A stretch of 64,000 nt of DNA from CBDCYN01 sp965224205. GTDB lineage: Bacteria > Planctomycetota > Phycisphaerae > Phycisphaerales > Phycisphaeraceae. The stretch covers positions 62,001 to 126,000 of the forward strand of contig CBDCYN010000016.1 in assembly GCA_965224205.1 (NCBI GenBank), written 5' to 3'. Both the position numbers and the translations under genes were made by a program. Below are positions 7,940 to 15,945 of this stretch, in pieces (the first letter of the stretch is position 1; every line of letters starts with the position of its first letter). The notes under the pieces were generated by a model. That model did no database searches. It worked only from the letters and a program-made list of their open reading frames with translations, and was not told where the DNA came from.

Positions 7940-9316
7940 ATGCAGAACCTGACCCCTCAGCAGATCGTCGAGGAGCTCGACCGGTACATCATCGGCCAGC
8001 GCGACGCCAAGCGGGCCGTGGCGGTAGCGATCCGCAACCGTTGGCGCCGCCGCCAGCTCGATCCGGACATGGCCCGCGAGGTGTCCCCGAAGAACATCGT
8101 CATGATCGGCCCCACCGGCGTGGGCAAGACCGAGATTGCCCGCCGGCTAGCGAACCTTACCGGCGCACCCTTTATTAAGGTCGAGGCCAGCAAGTTCACC
8201 GAGGTCGGCTACCACGGCCGCGACGTCGAATCGATGATCCGTGACCTGCTCGATAAGGCTCTGGCGATGACCCACGCCGACCAGGCCGAGGAAGTCAACG
8301 ATAAGGCCGCCGAAGCGGCTTCGGAGCGGGTCCTCGACCTGCTGCTGCCGTCCCCGGAACGCTCCTCGGGCGGGTTTGTCGATACCGAAGACTCCCAGCA
8401 GCACCAAGACCACACCCGGCAGAAGCTCCGCGAGCAGCTCGAATCCGGCAGCCTCGACGACCGGCAGGTCGAGCTGACCGTTTCTCAGAAGCCGGTCACG
8501 TCGGTCATGTTCTCGAACATGGGCATCGACCAGATGGACCCGGACATGGCCAACGTGTTCGAGCGGCTGATCCCCGAGCAGACCAAGAAGCGCAAGGTCA
8601 CCGTCGCCGAAGCCAAGCGGATCCTGATCGAGCAGGAGGTCGACAAGCTGATCGACCGCGACAAGCTCACCGCCGAGGCGATCACCCTTACCGAAGAAAG
8701 CGGGATCATCTTCCTCGACGAGATCGATAAGATCGCCTCCCCGTCGTCGAAGCGGGACGGCGGCGGCTCGGGCGGGTGGGGGCCCGATGTGTCGCGGCAG
8801 GGCGTCCAGCGGGATCTGCTGCCGATCGTTGAAGGTTCCGCGGTGAGCACCCGGTACGGGATCGTGCACACGGATCATATCCTGTTCGTAGCCGCGGGCG
8901 CGTTTCACTCAGCTTCGGTCAGTGATCTGATGCCGGAGTTGCAGGGTCGGTTCCCGATCCGGGTGGAGCTTTCACCGCTTAAACGCGAGGATTTTATCCG
9001 GATCCTCAACGAACCCCACAACGCGCTGACAAAGCAGCAGCAGGCGTTGCTTTCCGTCGAAGGATTGGAAATCACGTTCGAACCCGACGCGATCGAGGCT
9101 GTCGCGGACCTGGCCGCCCGGGCCAACGCCTCGCTAGAGAACATCGGCGCCCGCCGGCTGATGACGATCATAGAGAAGGTCTTCGAGCAGATTAATTTCG
9201 ATGCTCCCGAGATGGCCACGCGTGGGGAAACCGCGGTGACGATCACCAGCCAGTTCGTTCACGACCAGGTCGCCAGCATTGTGGAAGACGAAGACCTAAG
9301 CAAGTTCGTGTTGTAG
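7940..9316 (+). CDS. hslU: ATP-dependent protease ATPase subunit HslU (ClpY)
   Basis: A 458-residue AAA+ unfoldase, normal length for the family. The Walker A motif GPTGVGKTE is at 57-65 and the Walker B motif IIFLDEIDKIA at about 255. The I-domain is the variable insertion at about 105-230, and the sensor-2/C-terminal IGARRLMTIIEKVFEQINF is intact, ending LSKFVL as expected for docking to HslV. The pore loop usually reads GYVG; here it is GYHG at 90-93. The peptidase partner hslV, normally just upstream, is not in the window. ATG 7940 fits the family start; upstream codons are not conserved. Confidence 0.95.
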   Translation: MQNLTPQQIVEELDRYIIGQRDAKRAVAVAIRNRWRRRQLDPDMAREVSPKNIVMIGPTGVGKTEIARRLANLTGAPFIKVEASKFTEVGYHGRDVESMIRDLLDKALAMTHADQAEEVNDKAAEAASERVLDLLLPSPERSSGGFVDTEDSQQHQDHTRQKLREQLESGSLDDRQVELTVSQKPVTSVMFSNMGIDQMDPDMANVFERLIPEQTKKRKVTVAEAKRILIEQEVDKLIDRDKLTAEAITLTEESGIIFLDEIDKIASPSSKRDGGGSGGWGPDVSRQGVQRDLLPIVEGSAVSTRYGIVHTDHILFVAAGAFHSASVSDLMPELQGRFPIRVELSPLKREDFIRILNEPHNALTKQQQALLSVEGLEITFEPDAIEAVADLAARANASLENIGARRLMTIIEKVFEQINFDAPEMATRGETAVTITSQFVHDQVASIVEDEDLSKFVL

Positions 9317-9319
9317 CGT

Positions 9320-10300
9320 ATGAAACCAAAGCCACCCAACGAGCCGCGACCAATAGGGAGCGGGCAGCCGCACGAAGACTTGATCGAACGCATAAACACA
9401 GCGCGGTGCCGCTGGCGTCGGGCTGTCTGTGCGGCTGTGCGAAGTATCCGCTGCCGCCCCTGGCGGACGAGCCGTCAGTGGCACCCGAATGTCTCTGCCC
9501 ATCGGTTTTCGGTGTATGCCCTAACCATGCTGTTGGCAACGGTTCTCGTCGGCTGCGCAGATCTCCAGAGGTCTACAAAAGACCTGCTGCGGCCGCTGCT
9601 GCCGCCGACCCCCAGCCAAGCGGCGCGTGAGGCGCTAAGCTCTCACGATGCCGACGCCCGTCGCGACAGCATTAATCTGCTGGCCACCGCGCACTTCGGG
9701 AGCGAGGAGCCCTACGTGCGGATGTACCGTTTGCTGTCGGAATATCCGGACGCGACGGTCCGCGCCGCGTGCGTTCGGGCGTTAGGGGCCCACGGGTCGG
9801 TGGACGATGCCGCGTTGATCGCGACGCGGGTCGAAGACCCCGCCGCGTTTGTCCGCTGGGAGGCAGCCCGGGCGTTGCAGAAGATCCACAACCCGGAGGT
9901 GGTCGGGCCGTTGATCCAGGCCCTGGGTCAGGACCTTGATGTCGATACCCGGATCGCCGCGGCCACAGCCTTGGGGCAGTACCCCCAGCCGCGCGTGTTC
10001 GAGGCGTTGGTAGGGGCGTTGGACGACCGGTCGTACGGCGTGGTCATCGCGGCCCAAGAGTCGCTGCGTGTCCTGACCGGTCAGGACCACGGCGACGATG
10101 GACGGGCGTGGCTGCGCTGGGCAAGGCGGGAGTCGGACGGCCTATTCGCGGGACACCTCACCTACGGCTGGCGGCCCTACGTCCGACTACGAGGATTCTT
10201 CGATGTGATCCAATTCTGGAAGTCCCCGCCAGACGCCAGCCCTCGCCCCCCCAAGGGACTGGTTGCGGACCCCCCCTTGCCGGGTCCGCATGAATCGTAA
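9320..10300 (+). CDS. HEAT-repeat lipoprotein
   Basis: The conserved part begins with a lipoprotein signal: hydrophobic FSVYALTMLLATVLVGC with the lipobox Cys at about 77 counted from ATG 9320. About five HEAT/PBS-type helical repeats follow (about 100-250; for example ATVRAACVRALGAHGSVDDA and AFVRWEAARALQKI). The C-terminal tail is Pro-rich. The first 60 residues from 9320 are Arg/Trp-rich and unlike a signal, so the real start may be internal, at GTG 9512 or another codon. It starts 3 bp after hslU and may be co-transcribed. It is probably a scaffold for envelope protein contacts; partner unknown. Confidence 0.72.
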   Translation: MKPKPPNEPRPIGSGQPHEDLIERINTARCRWRRAVCAAVRSIRCRPWRTSRQWHPNVSAHRFSVYALTMLLATVLVGCADLQRSTKDLLRPLLPPTPSQAAREALSSHDADARRDSINLLATAHFGSEEPYVRMYRLLSEYPDATVRAACVRALGAHGSVDDAALIATRVEDPAAFVRWEAARALQKIHNPEVVGPLIQALGQDLDVDTRIAAATALGQYPQPRVFEALVGALDDRSYGVVIAAQESLRVLTGQDHGDDGRAWLRWARRESDGLFAGHLTYGWRPYVRLRGFFDVIQFWKSPPDASPRPPKGLVADPPLPGPHES

Positions 10301-10855
10301 TACGGGATCAACGGGCCATGTGAAATACCGGCGGTGCAAGGCGGCAGCCGCGTTTGTCTCTGCCGTGGATCCACCTCGGCGGTCTTGTACGGACAGCAGG
10401 GGTTTGATTCGATGGATTTGTGTATAGGCGGTGTATGGTTCAAGGAAACGCTTGCTGGCGACGGTCCGTTGTTTGCAGATCAACCCTCGGCTACCCACGC
10501 CTGAAAAATTTCTAGAATCACGATCTTTGGTCGTCGTGTACAGGTCAGGACAGATTATTGTTCACGAGACACGAGCTGCGGGCTGGCAGCGCGTCGCTAA
10601 GGATTTGGGTGGCCAGCCCCTTATACGCACCGCGTATATTTCTGATGCGACGTAGGTTTTGTAAGCCATTATCAGCTCTACGCCCGCATCCGGAGGACCC
10701 GACTCAGGATTAATCCGGATTGGTATGACGCATCCTTACCTCTACTACAGGACTGCCCGATCTTTATACTTATCTGTAACGGCATCGACTGGCGATCCTG
10801 AACTCGACCTACGCTGTAGGACCAGGGTCGTAATGGTTACACTACCCGAAGAACC
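10301..10855. other. Gene-free spacer with a palindromic remnant
   Basis: About 555 bp without a plausible gene. At 10622-10637 the palindrome TATACGCACCGCGTATA matches the terminal palindrome of the 105-bp repeat. The rest of that repeat is not recognisable, so this is at most a remnant. Confidence 0.4.
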
Positions 10856-12730
10856 ATGGGGCCATTTACCTCTCATTACCGAGTTGCTCAGCTGACGCTA
10901 GCCGTCGCGATGGGCGTCATGGTGTTGGGGCTGTATATCTCCAGTCGGTACAACCCGTTTATGGTGGATGATCATGTGGTGATCGTCAATAACCCGGCTG
11001 TGACTGAACCGGGCCGGTTTACTCAGCGGTGGACCGATGACCTGATGGGCCGTTCTCATGAAGGACAGACCCTCCAGCAGCCGTTCACGATCGTCACGTA
11101 CAAGCTCAACGTGATGTTTAACCGATTGTCGCCCTTGGCGTTTCGACTGGTCAACATCATGTTGCTGGGGGTCGTCGGCTGCCTCGTGGCGGTGTGGCTT
11201 TCGCAGTACGCGCTTCATCACGCGGGGCCGTGGCTGGCTGCGTTCATGTTCGCGGCCCACCCCGCGCAGGCTGAGCTGATCAACCATATCGTCGGTCGGG
11301 CCCAGCTGCTGAGCATGGCCGGGGTCTTGAGTTTCTTGATCCTCCAGCGGATCGCCCTGGATCGCAGCGGCCATCCGTATCGCACAAGCTCAGGGCAGCG
11401 GTGGCTGTACGGGGCGGCGACGGCGGTGGGCGGGTTTGTATCTTCGTCTGTAGCGATGCTCAGCGCGACGACGGGTCTGTTGCTGATCCCATTGGCGGCG
11501 GCTCAGGCGGTGGTCACGCCCGCGGCGCGATACAAGCATCGTACGCGGGCCAAGCGGGCAGAGGGCCCCCGCCCGTGGCTGGTGCATCTGCTGGTGGCGT
11601 TTTGCCTGCTGGCGCCCGCGGGTTTATTCGGGGTCGACCGGCTGGTGGCTACCGATCCGCTCGAGTTGCAAGTGCTTCTCAATTCGGACCAACCTCATGA
11701 CATGGTGATCAACCCGGCGCTTGACGCCACGGCGGACCAATCCTGGCCGATCGCCTTCTCCTTAGCGGGATTCTATGCCCAACAGGTCGTCTGGCCTGAT
11801 CTTGAGTTCAACCACATCCCGATCGATCTGCCTCGCTGGACCGACCGTTCGACCTGGCTGGGGGTCGCGGGGGTTGCCGTGATGGTGATCGGCTTCGTGG
11901 TCACCCTAATCCACGGTCACTGGCTAGCCTTGATCCCCGTGATGACCCTGGGGCAGTGGCTGCTGGTTTCGCATCTGTGGCTGCGTACTCACCTGTACGC
12001 CTCGAACCTGATGGTGATGGTCTTCATCCTCGGAGCGGTGGCGCCGCTGTCTTGGCTGATCGACCGAACGACGCAAGAAAGGGGGGTGATCAACCGGGCG
12101 ACCCGGGACTCGACGCGCCAACGGGCCGTCGCGGTGGTGCCCTGTATCCTGGTGATCTTGTTGATGGCTTACAAGGTGATCCAGGTCAACCGGACGTGGT
12201 TGAGTCAACAACGCTTGATGGCGTCCAGCCTCGAAAACCAGCCCAACAACCCAGTGGCCATGTACCTCTACGGCGCGTCGCTGATCGAGGTCCAGTGGTA
12301 CGACAACGCCTTCAGGTGGCTGGACCTGGCCCTTCAGTTCCGGCCCAGGAGCCTCCAGATCCTCAGCAAGCTCGCCCTGGTCGAGGAACTGCGGTTTAGG
12401 CCCAAGAGCGCCGCTGATTTTTATGAACGGATGATCGGCATCGACCTGGCTCACGTGCCCGCTTACTTACGGCTGACCGATCTGGCCATCCAGCAGGAGG
12501 ATTACGGCGAAGCCGAGAAGCACCTCACCGCGGCCCTGCGGTTAGCACCCACGAACCCGCGGGCGATGTATGACCACGCGAAGCTCGCTCAACTCCAGGA
12601 TGAGCCCGATGAGGCCTTGGCGCGGTACCGCGCCCTGTTGGAACACCATCCCCACCACGAACAGGCCCGACGGGATCTGGCTGAGCTTGAGAAAACTTTT
12701 GAGGATCCGCCCGCGATCGCTCCGGGGTGA
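10856..12730 (+). CDS. TMTC-like multi-pass membrane protein with TPR repeats
   Basis: 624 residues. The first about 420 form roughly ten hydrophobic segments. The early MVDDHVVIVNNPAV loop and the following QQPFTIVTYKLN and FAAHPAQAELINHIVGRAQ stretches are typical of bacterial relatives of TMTC/O-mannosyltransferase-like proteins. The last about 190 residues contain four to five TPR motifs (for example AEKHLTAALRLAPTNPRAMY). Such proteins are thought to move sugars from a lipid carrier to exported proteins or envelope polymers, but this is family inference. No strong ribosome-binding site precedes ATG 10856. It stands alone in its transcription unit. Confidence 0.8.
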   Translation: MGPFTSHYRVAQLTLAVAMGVMVLGLYISSRYNPFMVDDHVVIVNNPAVTEPGRFTQRWTDDLMGRSHEGQTLQQPFTIVTYKLNVMFNRLSPLAFRLVNIMLLGVVGCLVAVWLSQYALHHAGPWLAAFMFAAHPAQAELINHIVGRAQLLSMAGVLSFLILQRIALDRSGHPYRTSSGQRWLYGAATAVGGFVSSSVAMLSATTGLLLIPLAAAQAVVTPAARYKHRTRAKRAEGPRPWLVHLLVAFCLLAPAGLFGVDRLVATDPLELQVLLNSDQPHDMVINPALDATADQSWPIAFSLAGFYAQQVVWPDLEFNHIPIDLPRWTDRSTWLGVAGVAVMVIGFVVTLIHGHWLALIPVMTLGQWLLVSHLWLRTHLYASNLMVMVFILGAVAPLSWLIDRTTQERGVINRATRDSTRQRAVAVVPCILVILLMAYKVIQVNRTWLSQQRLMASSLENQPNNPVAMYLYGASLIEVQWYDNAFRWLDLALQFRPRSLQILSKLALVEELRFRPKSAADFYERMIGIDLAHVPAYLRLTDLAIQQEDYGEAEKHLTAALRLAPTNPRAMYDHAKLAQLQDEPDEALARYRALLEHHPHHEQARRDLAELEKTFEDPPAIAPG

Positions 12731-12816
12731 ACACCCGTTGAGGCCTCAAGCAGGTCACGTCCAAAGGCGTCGGGTCTCCTGACGCGGGATAGCCAATTCA
12801 ATAATTAAGAGCGGCG

Positions 12817-13603
12817 TCACCTCCCGTTGACCACGGCAGAGGGATCGGATCCCTCATCGATCCACTGAGCGGGTTTACCGGTAATGGGCTCGAGCAGCTC
12901 CACGTGGTTGTCTTCTTGAATCCTGGCCACGCGCATCTCGCAAAGGGCATGCAGGGCTGCTTTTTGCTCGGCTTCTTTCTTCGAATCGCCCCAGGCAGGG
13001 CTAAAAACGATGGCCCTCGATCTCCACACACACCTCAAAACGTTTGGAGTGATCGGGCCCGGTTTCGTTAAGCACGACGTACATCGGATTGGCCGGCAGG
13101 TGCTTCTGGGCATATTGCTGAAGGACGCTCTTGAAGTTCTGGTGGTGGGCCGATTCGGCGGCGTCGCGGATGTAGGGGGTCATATGCCTGACGATAAAAG
13201 CGCGGGCCGCGTCGAGGCCCGCCGTCGAGGTAGATTCGCGGCGATGACCGCTTCAAAACACGGCCGCGGCGATGGAGCCCGGCAGCTTGGCCCCGGCCGG
13301 TTCATCCCCTTGCCCAGTACCAGCATCGGGCTGAGGTTGATCTGCCGGCTTACCCGGGCGCAGACCTTGCGGCTGACCACGGCGCTTTTGATCTTGGTCA
13401 TCTCGCCTTCGAGCAGGTCGGGGAAGTTTTCAAACAGGGCACTCACAGGACCACGAACCCGAGGATCGCGTCGCCGAGGAATTCTAAACGCTCGTTGCTG
13501 CTAAGCCGGTGGTCGGCGGCTGGAGGCGTGGGTGAGGGCCTCCTTGAGGAGCGATTCGTTTCTTGAATCGGTAGCCTAGGATCTTCTCGGCTTGATCTAG
13601 CAT
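12817..13603 (-). pseudogene. rnc: RNase III gene broken by eight single-base indels
   Basis: The minus strand encodes an almost complete RNase III, but in pieces across all three frames. MLDQAEKILGYRFKKR gives the N-terminus, then SLLKEALTHAS, then NERLEFLGDAIL (the catalytic signature), ALFENFPDLLEGEMTKIKSA, FEAVIAA, YLDGG, and a double-stranded-RNA-binding domain ending HRF | SPAWGDSKKEAEQKAALHAL. Joining them needs eight one-base corrections (six apparent insertions and two deletions). No nonsense substitution is seen between the indels. It is either a very recent pseudogene or a badly assembled patch; the flanking genes are intact. Confidence 0.85.
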
Positions 13604-13774
13604 GGCACGGTTTTGACGCAACGGTGCTCGGCTTAGGGGCTGGCGTCCTTTCGTGCCGGGCAGGGCACGGGGGGCCCGATCTGACGTCGATCGCTCGAAC
13701 AAATAAACAAACTCATGAGTATCAAACCGTCACGTTTGTTTGTCAATCATCGGCCCGCGGATTAACCTGCTTGA

Positions 13775-15790
13775 ATGTTCACGCGTCTCGCGGGCTTGGC
13801 CCAGTTGCTTATAGGGCTATCGCTGGCGGTGTGGGGCCCGCTCTCATCGCTGGCCGGCCCATCCAACCCCGACCCACGCCCCGCGCCGGTTCAAGCCGGC
13901 CACCACCAGGCCCTGCCTGTTGAACAGATCCGGCCGGGGATGAAGGGGTACGGCCTAACGGTTTTCCAAGGTGCTGAGATCGAACCCTTCGCGGTGGAAG
14001 TTATCGGGGTGATGCACGACTTCGGGCCCAAGCGGTCGGTGATCTGGATCCGGTGTCCGCAACAGCGCATGAAGGAGATGGGGCCGGTCCAGGGGATGAG
14101 CGGCTCGCCGATCTACCTCTGGACCGATGACGGACCCCACGAACCCGGCGAGGGCGGCCATCTGATCGGGGCGTACGCGTACGGGTTTGCCGCTGCCACG
14201 GATTGCATCGTCGGGGTCCAGCCGATCGAGCTGATGCTCGACGTCGCCGGCCGTGCCCGCACCGACAGACCACCCGGGCAAACTTCGCAACATGGCGGCG
14301 CGCGACACCGCCAACTGGCTACGAACCTGCGTCAGCTCGTGGCGATGGCCAGGCACCAAGGATGGACCCCCACCGACTGGTGGCGGGTGCGGGCGTTGAA
14401 TCGGCTCATTGAACGTGGGCGCAGGCCCGAGGGGGAGGATCGGTTCACCGCACCGGCCGTCTTGGCGGCTGACCCTCCGGTACCCTCGATCGACCCCGGT
14501 CGTCTCCCCCGGTCGATCCCGACACCGCTTGCGGTGAACTCCGCGCATACCGCCACGGTGTTGGCGCCGCTCCTTGGCCCCATGGGGATTACACCGGTGC
14601 CAAGGGTCTCGGGGCAGGGCCGGGTCGTTGCCGGCCGACCCCCGCCGGGGATGGACCCTAAGACGATCGATCTACAGCCGGGTAGCGTGCTGAGCATCCC
14701 CTTGGCTTTCGGCGATCTCGACCTCAGCGCGGTAGGCACCGTAACCGACGTATTGCCCGACGGTCGGGTAATGGCGTTCGGTCACTCACTTTTTGGGCAA
14801 GGTCCGATCAACGTCCCGATGGCCAATGGGTATGTCCACCTGATCATGCCCAGCCTGTTTAGCAGTTTTAAGCTCGGCGGCAGCGGGGAGATCCGCGGCT
14901 CGGTGGTCCGCGACGAGCACAGCGCCGTGGTGGGAGTCCCCCAGCATCGTTATGCCACGTCCCCGGTCAAGGTCACCCTCGACCTGCCCGGCCAGCCGCC
15001 CGCGGAGTACCGGTACGAAGTCGTCCAACACAAGGAGCTGACCCCCGCGATCGCCACCGCCGTCGTGATGGAAAGCGTCCTGGCCGATCGGTCCCCGCCG
15101 ATCGAGAACACAATGCGGCTGCGGGGGCAGATGGTGTTTACCGGCGATCGCGTAATCGAGCTCGATAGCGTCGCCGTCGATGGCACCGGTTTCATGGTGG
15201 TGGTCGAGCTGTTCCCGATGATCTCGACCATGATGCTCAACCCCCACGAATCGTTGATGCTTGAATCGATGCAGATGACCGCGACCGTCGAGCCCACCCG
15301 GCGGGACGCGATGATCGTCAGCGCCCAGCTCGACCGCGCCGGGGTTGCCCCGGGCGAGACGATCGGGGTCACGCTCCAGATCCATCCCTACGGGCAAGAC
15401 CCGATCAAGCAGCGGGTCGAGGTGGAGGTGCCCGCCGGCGCCGCAGCCGGGGAGTATGAGCTGATTCTGTGCGACGCGATGGCCTACACGGATATGCTAT
15501 TCGATACCCACCCGCACCTGCTGTACACCGCCGGTGTCGACGACTTCCAAGCGGTCATCCAGCGGTTGCTGCGCGTCTCCAATGATGCGTTGTACGTGAT
15601 CCTTCAGCTGCCGCAGCCGGCGTTGGCGATCGGGCGCCAGGAGCTGCCCCGGCTACCGTCGAGCCGGCGGGCGATCCTTGAGACCCAGGCCAACACCTCC
15701 GCGTCGCTTTACCGGGAATGGGTCGAGAAGGAGATCCCGATGGGGATGGTGCTTGAGGGTGAGTTGCGGTTCAACATTGAGGTTCAATAA
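13775..15790 (+). CDS. Exported SpoIVB peptidase S55-domain protein
   Basis: 671 residues with a signal peptide (about 1-28). LPVEQIRPGMKGYGLTVFQG (about 50-69) opens the S55 domain, GMSGSPIY (about 108-115) carries the putative nucleophile Ser, and GHLIGAYAYGF and GVQPIELML follow. A second conserved block, VMAFGHSLFGQGPINVPMANG (about 330-350), contains a candidate catalytic His. In SpoIVB the His precedes the Ser; here the order is reversed. The C-terminal 250 residues look like beta-sandwich domains. It probably acts in the periplasm, either as a regulatory protease or as a non-catalytic relative. The next gene starts 155 bp downstream on the same strand. Confidence 0.78.
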   Translation: MFTRLAGLAQLLIGLSLAVWGPLSSLAGPSNPDPRPAPVQAGHHQALPVEQIRPGMKGYGLTVFQGAEIEPFAVEVIGVMHDFGPKRSVIWIRCPQQRMKEMGPVQGMSGSPIYLWTDDGPHEPGEGGHLIGAYAYGFAAATDCIVGVQPIELMLDVAGRARTDRPPGQTSQHGGARHRQLATNLRQLVAMARHQGWTPTDWWRVRALNRLIERGRRPEGEDRFTAPAVLAADPPVPSIDPGRLPRSIPTPLAVNSAHTATVLAPLLGPMGITPVPRVSGQGRVVAGRPPPGMDPKTIDLQPGSVLSIPLAFGDLDLSAVGTVTDVLPDGRVMAFGHSLFGQGPINVPMANGYVHLIMPSLFSSFKLGGSGEIRGSVVRDEHSAVVGVPQHRYATSPVKVTLDLPGQPPAEYRYEVVQHKELTPAIATAVVMESVLADRSPPIENTMRLRGQMVFTGDRVIELDSVAVDGTGFMVVVELFPMISTMMLNPHESLMLESMQMTATVEPTRRDAMIVSAQLDRAGVAPGETIGVTLQIHPYGQDPIKQRVEVEVPAGAAAGEYELILCDAMAYTDMLFDTHPHLLYTAGVDDFQAVIQRLLRVSNDALYVILQLPQPALAIGRQELPRLPSSRRAILETQANTSASLYREWVEKEIPMGMVLEGELRFNIEVQ

Positions 15791-15804
15791 TCCCACACTT
15801 CGGC

Positions 15805-15830
15805 GGGTCAGGGTCAGGGTCAGGGTCAGG
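15805..15830 (+). repeat. Short tandem repeat, GGGTCA x4
   Basis: Four perfect hexamer copies of GGGTCA followed by GG, 14 bp after the S55-domain gene. A run like this is prone to slippage and may vary between strains. Confidence 0.85.
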
Positions 15831-15945
15831 TGCGGTGGCGAAATGGATGTCCACCTTTGTCGCCAGCCGGCAGCGGGTCTGCCCCCTAGGTAAAAACACC
15901 GATCGTCTTAACACGAGCCAAGAATCTTTTTCAAAGAAATCGCTA

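Noticed and set aside
10535..10650. A ninth copy of the 105-bp repeat
   Set aside because: Only the palindrome TATACGCACCGCGTATA at 10622-10637 fits; the core motifs are absent.
15805..15830. CRISPR-like array
   Set aside because: Only four 6-bp units without spacers; it is a simple tandem repeat.
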